Source of the DNA: Gambelia wislizenii
Lineage: Eukaryota > Chordata > Lepidosauria > Squamata > Crotaphytidae
NCBI GenBank assembly: GCA_030847615.1
Contig: JAUMIR010000005.1
Location: 245,062,645-245,126,644 of the forward strand
Length of the DNA stretch: 64,000 bases
Direction: 5' to 3'
Below, piece by piece: positions 56,210 to 64,000 of the stretch (position 1 is its first letter; every line of letters begins with the position of its first letter). The translations under genes and the position numbers were made by a program. The notes beneath the pieces are model-generated. The model was not told where the DNA came from, did no database searches, and saw only the letters and a program-made list of their open reading frames with translations.

Positions 56210-58051
56210 TAAGAGATTGAGCTGAGAATCTGGAGGGCCTGATCCAAATCTTACTTCTCCCATGCATACCTTCCAACACTTCACAGATGAAAACTGGGAT
56301 GTGTGGTCAAGATGGCAAAACATTATTAATGAAGAAGGAAAGACACGCTAGGAGAGGCTGCAACAGTTTGCTTTTGCCTTAGCCTACAGGAAGGACATGA
56401 TTCTTGTACTGTCCTCTCCCTTGCCCCCATGAGTTAACAGGGTATAAACTACTTTGACACTTTGCAGCAGTGGGAATACGCTGAGGACAAAGCAGAAAAG
56501 TGGAAGAGAGAGAAACGGGGACATTTTAAAAGCAGCTGAAAAAGTGGGACAACAGAGGATTAATCAGGACTGTTCCTGACAATTTTGGATAGTTGGAGAG
56601 TGTGCCCGTGAACTCACTCAGTGCCCATAGGCAAACCACTCCTGCACAATCTCTTCTTCTCTTCTTCTTATATTGTTATTATTTCTGTCCTTTTAACTAT
56701 ATTTTCCTCGTCTCTTTGAACATTTGGGTTATAAATGGCCAGTATTCACTGGCGTGACCAGCTGAACCATATATTCAGCAGAGTAAGCAGCTGCAAAGTT
56801 TGAAAACTCTAGTAAACCTCAAAGCCAGCCCAGTAACTTTTTGGATGTGTTTGGGGTTTTGGGTTTTTTTTTTTTTTTTTGCTAGTGACCACAACCTTGG
56901 ACAAGCCTAGCGGTCCACCTGGCTCTTCCCCTGTGTCCTTCCCCTATCACTTTATCTCCATGCCAAGAACAGCTTTATCTGTTAAATATTTGCAGGTCAG
57001 TATGCTATTAAAGGCCCAGGAACAGGCCAGTTAAAAATCTGGCCACCTTCTGTTTAGGCAGTGGCCTGTTTGAACTGGAGGTCTGACTTACATTCTTTGG
57101 AGAAAAAGATGTCAGGCAAATGCAGCTATGATGCTCCATTCCTCAGCTGCACTTGTGAAGGGATCTTACTGAATCTGTCTGAAAGCAAGACAGAATAAAA
57201 CAGACAGAGACAGTAAGGGAGGGGAACGCTCAGAGTGCTTAGCACCTCCCATTCTCTCCTGATAATCCCTTAAAAAATAATTGCAGACCCAAACCTCTGG
57301 CCTCCAGCAAATTTTCCACTTGGTTAGAGGCCTTTGTGTGGCTGGGGAAAGAGACCCGCAGACTTGCACATTGTGGTGTTGCCTGAAACTTCCAGCTGGG
57401 ATTTTTTTTTTCCATCAAAAGGGGATTTTAGTAAAGCCATTATAAGGGGCTTAGCCACAGAAAAGCATCTGAGTTTTGAGACAGGGATAGATTAGCATCA
57501 ATGGGCTTGTTTTTTGGCACTATGAACGAGAAGTTGTGCATATGCATTCCCTATAGCATTTTCCCTTCTTGATGGGTTAGGGACCAAGAGATATTCAACC
57601 ACATTGACATGTATCCCCTGCAGTTGAGGGTGCTAAGTGGTTCTGGAAGCTGGCACATTCTGAGACATTGGCACCTCAGCTTTAGACTTCTGGGCTTTAG
57701 ACTTCTGAACTCTCCCAGTTTTTAAAAACAAAACACCAGACATCTCAAACAGCACTATGTATATACTTTGCTGGCACTCAGAGTACTCACCCAAGTCATG
57801 GGTAGAAAAGTTAATTGATGGTTAAGTTTAAACCAGTCCATCTGAAATAATGGTAGGACTTCTCTGGGCCCCTTCTCATCATTACTTTCATATTCTAAGA
57901 ACTGCTGAAGTGCAGCAACTTTGCAACATGAGGACAAAATTGTTCTAACACCACATAGGATGAAGCCATGCTGCAAAAACTGGCCAAGAATGTGCCCTCA
58001 GTTTGATGCTGCTTGTATCACAACTTCTTTGTAACAGTATTGCAACATATA
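56210..58051. other. No recognised feature
   Basis: Unique-looking sequence with a T run near 56865-56880. No exon is recognised. Confidence 0.4.
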
Positions 58052-58255
58052 GGAGCCAGCATGGTGTAGGGGTCTGAGTGTTGGACTACGTCTCTGGAGA
58101 CCAGGGTTTGAATCTCTGCTTGGCCATGAAAATTCACCGGGTAACCTTGGACAAGTCACACACTCACAGCCTCAGAAAACCCATGTTAGGTTTGCCTTTA
58201 GGGTCACCGTAAGTTGAAAATGACTTGATGGCGCACGACAACAACACAACAATCG
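58052..58255 (+). mobile_element. tRNA-headed SINE (tRNA-Deu type), shortened
   Basis: The head GGAGCCAGCATGGTGTAGG, B box GGGTTTGAATC and GACAAGTCACACACTCACAG are present, then an internal deletion before AAAACCCATGTTAGGTTTGC, ending AATGACTTGATGGCGCACGA and a CAACAA tail. Confidence 0.82.
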
Positions 58256-59018
58256 CAACATTTAGGGAAACGTGTTCAACAAATGTGACTTTAAGAAAAT
58301 AAATACGTAGGCATATGTGGAATTTCCTGCCCCGTGTGGTACAGTCAGCTTTCCAATGAGTGAAGCAAGAAAGGCAAAGATAGCTTAGCTCTATTGGTCC
58401 TAAGTGGTGGTGGTGGGGATGCAAAATCCTTATCCATGTAAATCCTTAATTACCTTTAATATGATACTACAAATTAATTACTAAATGCCTTTAGTGTGCT
58501 ACTTTCTTCAGAGAAACAAATGGTCACAAAAAGGTTCAAGCACTTGAAACTCCATCATGGGGAGAGAGTATGCTGGTTTCTTTATCAGAGGAAAACAGAA
58601 AAAATAGGCAATCTTTACACCAAGCATGGTCAAACTGCAGCCTTGTGGGGCACATGCAACCTCACATGCAATTTTTGTGCACCTGACCCTCCATTCCAAA
58701 ATGGGGGGAGGGAAGGAGAGGAATGGCCAATTTCACCTTCAGAAATGTGCAGGCTGTGACACAGTTAAGACATTTTGACCTATTTTCTAAACCTATTTTG
58801 AGGGATGTCCCCCTCCCCCAATTGGAAACGGCAACGTCACCTGAACGTTCTTGGAATACAATTTATCATTCTTGGGCTCATTTTGCATGGTGGCAAGTCA
58901 GGGCGATGGCAAGGATATGGTCTCAAGGTCAGGAGCAGCCTCTTGACCACTGGAAATTGTACATCTGTGCTTTAGATCTTGTGCTAATGGGCTAGAGATT
59001 ATTTTTGATCAGGAGTGG
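58256..59018. other. No recognised feature
   Basis: Unique-looking sequence. No domain is recognised in ORFs of up to 90 codons. Confidence 0.4.
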
Positions 59019-59148
59019 GCAACTTGTGGCTTTTCACTTGTTGCTAGATTGCAGATCCTACCAGCTCTAGCCAAGATTGCTAACAGAGATGCACGGTGGG
59101 AGTTGCAATCCAGCAACAATTGGAGGAACCTATGTTTTCTACCCCTGC
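59019..59148. repeat. Palindromic dispersed repeat
   Basis: GGCTTTTCACTTGTTGCTAG, ACCAGCTCTAGCCAAGATTG and GGGAGTTGCAATCCAGCAAC form the two halves. Confidence 0.5.
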
Positions 59149-59370
59149 TTTAGGTTTTTTTTTTTGTTTTGTTTTTTTTTGTAAGTCAATAGAAACCAAA
59201 ATGGGGAGGTTTTACATCTCTGGTGTTATTCTGTACAGTATATGCAAATAGAAAGAACATCAGCACTTTCTTCAATGGGATAAGTGAAGCTGGTAGGAAC
59301 CTACATGTGCATATGGGTGTATAAATTGTCATGGAAGAAAACAAAGAACTACAGTATAATCACACTAGAG

Positions 59371-59757
59371 CAGTGGTTCTTAACCTGTGGTCCAGGGACC
59401 ACCAGGGGTCCGTGATGTCCACACAGGGGGTGCATGAAGGCTTGAAGCCTGCTTGGCCCATCTCCTTCCTTCAGTGGAGTGGCCACGTGACAGAAGTCAA
59501 GGCAAAGGCTGGCTGGCTTGGCCTGCACATTGCCGTTCAATCCACTCCAGCCACAAACTTGCAGGAAGAAGTAGAAGTAAAGTCTTCCCTCCCACTCCAG
59601 TGCCTCTGAGGGTAGGTTTAATGGATGGTGTAATTATGTTGTTGTTGTTGTTGTTGTTGTTGTTAGGGTTTTAAATCTTGAGTTAAGTCTTGAGGGACCA
59701 TGGCAACAAAAGATATTTAAAGGGGGTCCCTGGTAAAGAAAAGATTAAGAGCCACTG
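59371..59757 (+). mobile_element. hAT-type MITE with perfect 8-bp target duplication
   Basis: The left end CAGTGGTTCTTAACCTGTGG and the right end GATTAAGAGCCACTG are inverted. CACTAGAG flanks both (59363-59370, 59758-59765). A (TTG)n run at 59638-59664 lies inside. No transposase is present. The ends resemble hAT-Charlie-type elements. Confidence 0.92.
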
Positions 59758-59765
59758 CACTAGAG

Positions 59766-60080
59766 GGATGAAAGGAGACAAAGCTATATGGGTTGTCAAA
59801 AACTTTTATTTCTCAGAAAGCACAATGCGTTTCAGTTAACATCAATTGGTCTTCTTCAGGGGCTATTCTAAAAACAAACAGAAATAAGTTTACTATATTG
59901 TTTAAGACTACACATGAACATCTCATAATTTTTTTTCATAAAAATGTTACAGTTTTTATTACATATATAAATATATACTGTACATACCAATCCTCAGAAA
60001 TTTCTGGAGTTGCAGTATGCTCTCTATACAAGTGGACCATTGATTGTTAAAAGAAATGAACTAGGTCTACCAATGGATTC
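59766..60080. other. Possible repeat remnant
   Basis: CACAATGCGTTTCAGTTAAC followed by TTGGTCTTCTTCAGGGGC resembles a motif common in vertebrate repeats, but I cannot assign it. Confidence 0.3.
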
Positions 60081-60284
60081 TTATTTATGGATTTTGTCAT
60101 CCAAGAGAACCAATGAAAAAGTACACACACACACACACACACACGGTATGTATACAGTAAACTTTATAGTAAAGTATAGTAAAGTTTTATTTATGGATTT
60201 TGTCATCCAAGAGAACCAATGAAAAAGTATACACACACATACATATGTATACAGTAAATTTTATATTAAAGTATAGTAAAGTTA
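60081..60284. repeat. 106-bp tandem duplication with (CA)n
   Basis: Unit 1 at 60081-60186 and unit 2 from 60187 both begin TTATTTATGGATTTTGTCAT and contain AACCAATGAAAAAGTA, a CA run (60122-60144 in unit 1, shorter in unit 2) and GTATACAGTAAA. Unit 2 is a few bases shorter because of the CA run. Confidence 0.88.
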
Positions 60285-60639
60285 AGTTTTTGATTGTCAT
60301 ATAGCACGTGGAGCTTTGTCTCCGTTCATTCCTGTCTAGGATACATTCTCATGCCAGGTTTAGAACTAATTTGCCAAACAATTAAGACCTTAACCTGTTG
60401 ACATCAACATCTGAACTGGTTTCTCAGCCCTAGAACTGCAAAGATAATAATAGAATAATTGTTGGAGTAACTGAAAATCTTAGATTCACTCTGAGCTACT
60501 ACTACATTTAAACTGCACCTTTCCTTTGTGTATGGGAAATTACACTTCCCCAAACAACCATATCCAGTGGTGGCACTATGTTACCTGAATTGCTGAAGTC
60601 TGCTGAATTTTCATGCGTGTTTGAATCTTCTTCTTCTTC

Positions 60640-61018
60640 ATCATCATCTTCATCAAATTTATTTTTGCCCCGCCCCTCTGTTAAAAACAATCGGGGCAGC
60701 TTACCACAATTAAAATACAGCAATACAGACTAGGACCCCCTAAGCCCCACCAACCCCCACCCTCCCCCATAAAAAAATATTAGACTAGCATCAAATTAAA
60801 ATCCACCTAAACTTAAAAGTCACATAAAATAAACAAATACAACAATCAACAGCCAGCGAATCAGGGTAAAGAACTAAAAGAGGCCAGGAGACACAGCTCC
60901 TGAGGCCGGGACCTAATCAGGAAAAGCCTGCCGAAAGAGATCCATCTTTAGTGCTTTTTTAAAGCTACTTAAACTCATCATCTGACGAATCTCATCCAGC
61001 AGGCCATTCCATAATTTG
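60640..61018 (-). mobile_element. L2-like LINE 3' region
   Basis: CAATCGGGGCAGCTTACCAC begins the antisense 3' end, then AAGCCTGCCGAAAGAGATCC and CCAGCAGGCCATTCCATAAT. It is a relative of 52261-53420 and truncated. Confidence 0.55.
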
Positions 61019-61024
61019 GGGGAA

Positions 61025-61990
61025 ATTTGGGGAATTTTAATTAGCTGAAATTGGTGTGTGAGAGGCTGGATCTTTTTACCTGTGTATACCAGTACTCACT
61101 GAATGGACTCAGGACCAGGAAACAAAAATAAACTATAATGATTTTTATAGAAAAACAGTCTAAACAACATTTTCACCAACACTCAGGCTTCAAGCACTCA
61201 CAAGGCTATTGAAGATATGAAATATTTGGATAGAGGAATAGGCTGAGGGGATGTTAGGTTATACTGTACCAATCCAAAGAGCAGAGACATTCAGGCAATG
61301 AACAGGCCCAGAGGGAGGGGGAGATACAAAGGGGAATTGGTACTAGAGGGGAATGGGAGAAGAGGGGTCCGTGCCTAGAAACAAACTGGCAGTGAGGGGG
61401 GGTAGGAAGAGGGGGGTTGGCGACACAGACTAATATGGAGATGGGAGGAAGTGGATCTGTGCGCATTGAAATGGAGTTTTGGGGTGATTATAGTTGATAT
61501 TTCCCCCAAAAGGGTGATTTTGAGAGGAAAAGAAATGTTTGCCGTAGATTCCCAAAGTCAAACAAGGGATCCTCAGATATGTTAATGATCATGATGAAAG
61601 GAATATTTTAGAACTGATGAGTGACAGGCAACTCTCTTTTGATTTGGAGATCTAGAAGAGAAAAAACAGCATCCTGCATGACAATGAGACTTCCAACTAC
61701 CTTTTATGTGATCTGTGGATGTCTTACCTCTAGAGACACCCAGAAAGGACCAGCCATTATCAATCCAGCTGTAGTCTTCAGAGGTTTCCATGTAAATCCT
61801 TATCAGGGGATGTGACCTTCTGAGGAATTTAGGGGGGCGGGTCCTTAGGTTTTATGTGCCTGTATGTATGACTCCAAACCTGACCATGGGGAGTCCTGAT
61901 TTACTGTCACCTTGTGGAAGGCCTTATCAAGCCAAATTACAGAATGCAGCCAATTATGAGTTTATTAAAAGAAATGTGGGGACTGTCATG
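61025..61990. repeat. Unclassified dispersed repeat U1, copy 2
   Basis: Same order of blocks as 51285-52115: TTTAATTAGCT, CTGTGTATACCAGTACTCAC, CACAAGGCTATTGAAG, ATATTTGGATAGAGGAA, TTGGGGTGATTATAGTTGAT, GACAGGCAACTCTCT and ATCAAGCCAAATTA. It carries extra sequence (a G-rich stretch at 61300-61400 and 61640-61850) absent from copy 1. Confidence 0.6.
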
Positions 61991-62296
61991 TCTTGTTACA
62001 ACTAGGCAGTGCGGAGATGCTGAATGGCACCAGGTATTATCATCGAGGGGGCGGGTGACACCAGCCTTAGTGATGCCAGAGACCACAGCTAATTCTATTG
62101 CCAGAGTGCTGTTGCAAAAACTGGGGTGGCGGGGATTGCCTGTGTTTTTGTCTTCTCATTAGAGTCCCTCTCCAGTTACATCCAGTGTTCGCTTCTCAGG
62201 CTGTACACTAAAAATGGCAATGTCATTCTTTATTGCCTTACAATGGATAAGGGAGTATAAAAGATACGTTACTTGCCAACAATATTATAAATGGCT
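61991..62296. other. Possible fragment of another repeat
   Basis: GGGGGCGGGTGACACCAGCC and CTCATTAGAGTCCCTCTCC look like pieces of a dispersed element, but there is no second copy here to define it. Confidence 0.3.
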
Positions 62297-62307
62297 ATTA
62301 ATGGCTA

Positions 62308-63215
62308 AGCCTGAGATGTTGTTTCAGGGAGTCTTTGTATCGCTTTTTTGGAGCGCCCCTCTTACGCTGACCCGTGGCGAGTTCACCGTAGAGTAGTATT
62401 TTGGGGAGGCGATGGTCCTCCATCCTAGAAACATGCCCTGCCCAGCGCAGCTGTGTTCTCAATATCATGGCCTCAATGCTGGTGATCCCTGCTTGCTCAG
62501 GGACAGCAACATTCGTCACATAGTCAGTCCAGTGTATATTTAGGATTGTGCGTAGACAGCGCTGATGAAAGCGCTCGAGGAGTCGTAGGTGGTGGCGATA
62601 GGTGACCCATGTTTCAGATCCATAAAGGAGGATAGACAGTACGATGGCTCTATACACACTGATTTTTGTGCTTTGCCTCAGGTGTTTATTGCTCCAGACT
62701 CTTTTGTGAAGTCTTCCAAATGCACTATATGCCTTTGCTAATCCGTGATCGATCTCTTTGTCAATCTTGACATCTAAGGAGATGATGCTTCCCAGGTAGG
62801 TGAACTGCTGAACGGACTTGAGCACAGATTTGTCGACGGCAATGTGGGGATGGTGGTGTTCGTCCTGTGGTGCAGGCTGGTAAAGAACTTCTGTTTTCTT
62901 CAGGTTGACTTCTAGCCCAAACAGCTCTGCAGCTGTTGCAAAGCAGGACGTTAGGCGCTGCAGAGCTGCTTCTGTGTGGGCAACAAGGGCAGCATCATCA
63001 GCGAAGAGCAGCTCACGGACTAGATAGTTTAGAGTCTTAGTGTGAGCCCTCAGACGGCTTAAGTTAAACAAGCTACCATCAGTACGGTAGCGTATATAGA
63101 TGCCATCGTCTTCTTCAAGCTCTGCCATAGCCCTTTGGAGCATCATGCTAAAGAAGATTGTAAATAAAGTTGGTGCAAGAACACAACCTTGCTTCACTCC
63201 ATTAGTTATTAGCAT
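62308..63215 (-). pseudogene. Reverse transcriptase part of the inverted LINE
   Basis: A partial retrotransposon ORF2 protein with reverse transcriptase motifs from the NGVKQG box onward. It is uninterrupted but lacks the endonuclease and the first RT motifs. The apparent start Met comes from the inversion junction (the CAT of GCATGG), so it is not a real start. No promoter lies near, and it is unlikely to be expressed as a protein. Confidence 0.9.
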
Positions 63216-63458
63216 GGAGACGCACTATCCACAATGCTGCAGTCTTATTTGAGAACTCATGACGAACAAGTCTTGAAGAGAAACGACAACGCAGAAAGAA
63301 TCACAACCCAAAAACATCACCCAAGGAGATCTTCTGCTGTGCTTTTTGCAACTGGACTTGTTTATCTCGGATTGGCCTTTTTAGTCATCAGCGCGCTTGC
63401 AGAAAGCACGGGATGAGTCCTTCCTGAATCTTCGTTTGCGAAGAAAAGCCAGAGAGAG
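62308..63458. mobile_element. (GA)n-tailed LINE, copy 3, twin-primed
   Basis: The 5' part (62308-63211) is on the minus strand and the 3' part (63212-63458) on the + strand. The minus frame is open for 305 codons and encodes reverse transcriptase: NGVKQGCVLAPTLF, then the catalytic FADDAALV (residues 71-78 of the open frame), LEVNLKKTEVLYQ, QQFTYLGSIIS, LLYGSETWVTY and RWAGHVSRMEDHRLPKILL. The + part carries the C-terminal C/H motif and the AGAGAGAGA tail. A perfect 11-bp duplication ATTAATGGCTA flanks it at 62297-62307 and 63459-63469. About 49 bases present in copy 2 are missing at the inversion point. The clade (Vingi-, RTE- or L2-like) is not settled. Confidence 0.94.
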
Positions 63459-63675
63459 ATTAATGGCTAGAAGTATTCTGAAGCTCTGTGGAGTCTCCTT
63501 TTAATGTTGATTATCCCAGAACACAATGCTGTTGTTTGATTGGTCACTAGAACAAACTAAATTAGATTTTAACACCCAACTCTGACTACAAGTACAAACT
63601 AAAAGCATAAACTGTGCAATAGGGCACTTCCTGTGTTAGTTCAAGCATTGAGAATGCACTGTTATTTTAGAAATA

Positions 63676-63893
63676 CAGGTTGACCCCTGTATCCACAGGG
63701 GATACGTTCCAAGACCCTCTGTGGAAAGCTGAAACCATGGATAATAAGGAACCCTATTATTTTCAATGATATGAATTCTGGAAATTGACCATAGAGTCAC
63801 ACTGTAGGACTTAGAAATGCCTAGAGAGAACTTTTTTGGACATGGATAAGTGAAACCGTGGATACCAAATTCGTGGATACGGGTGTCAACCTG
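63676..63893. mobile_element. Tigger-like MITE, intact ends
   Basis: A 218-bp element with CAGGTTGACCCCTGTATCCA on the left and GTGGATACGGGTGTCAACCTG on the right as inverted ends. TA occurs on both sides (63674-63675, 63894-63895), the Tc1/mariner-type duplication. The interior repeats TGGATAAGTGAAACCGTGGA-like motifs. It is non-coding. Confidence 0.88.
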
Positions 63894-64000
63894 TATAATA
63901 TTAAAATTATTTTATATTATAGAAACACAAGAGAAACCCACCAGGTTTCCAAGCCACTTCATGCACTGAAGATCTAGATTCTTTAAACTAGCCTCTCCAG

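Noticed and set aside
51285..61990. The two U1 repeats as LTRs of a 10-kb endogenous retrovirus
   Set aside because: The interval between them holds L2-like tails and MITEs and no gag- or pol-like frame. The repeats are diverged and differ by added segments.
62308..63215. The 305-codon frame as a host gene (craniofacial-development-protein-like hits would be expected)
   Set aside because: It is a repeated LINE reverse transcriptase with sister copies at 37543 and 47348, and its start Met is created by the inversion junction.
1..64000. A hidden bacterial-type defence or biosynthetic system
   Set aside because: Repeat content, splice sites and CpG island show vertebrate nuclear DNA. No operon-like set of ORFs exists.

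Overview
This is a stretch of vertebrate nuclear DNA, most likely from a squamate reptile and probably an iguanian-type lizard. The evidence is the repeat fauna. It includes CR1 LINEs with an ATTCTATG-type 3' end, chimaeric SINEs headed by 5S rRNA or tRNA that share one 3' body (5S-Deu / tRNA-Deu type), L2-like LINE tails with (TTTA)n ends, a second LINE family ending in (GA)n, a vertebrate mariner, and many short DNA transposons. The sequence is AT-rich with a single CpG island. Nothing is organised as in bacteria: there are no operons, ribosome binding sites or CRISPR. The species is inferred from these families and was not tested.

Layout. 1-10.5 kb: intergenic or upstream DNA with scattered SINEs, MITEs, L2/CR1 tails and a Tigger-like MITE. 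10.53-10.75 kb: a hAT MITE with an 8-bp target duplication at the edge of the CpG island. 10.76-11.53 kb: the CpG island, with a run of GC boxes, no ATG on the + strand and a good splice donor at 11396|11397. I read it as the promoter and untranslated first exon of a + strand gene, although a minus-strand donor also exists at 11296|11295. 11.6-64 kb: no coding exon of that gene is recognisable, so this would be a first intron longer than 52 kb, or intergenic DNA if the gene runs the other way.

Within that long stretch lie at least eight CR1 fragments, a nearly full-length dead mariner (29.9-31.2 kb), three copies of the (GA)n-tailed LINE, ten Harbinger-like MITEs (GGGYYTGTCTA ends, 3-bp duplications), several palindromic MITEs, Tigger-like and hAT MITEs, 5S- and tRNA-headed SINEs and L2-like tails, often nested in each other. 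The only host-gene similarity I recognise is a single TPT1/TCTP exon-like fragment at 33.9-34.1 kb on the minus strand. An unidentified protein-like ORF lies at 48.68-48.94 kb.

Most worth a second look: a textbook twin-priming LINE insertion at 62.3-63.5 kb (inverted 5' part, deletion at the junction, perfect 11-bp target duplication); the lone TPT1 exon with splice-like borders; the Harbinger-like MITE family, one copy of which carries a promoter-like core; and an unclassified repeat of about 0.9 kb present twice, 10 kb apart. I see no undescribed multi-gene system.
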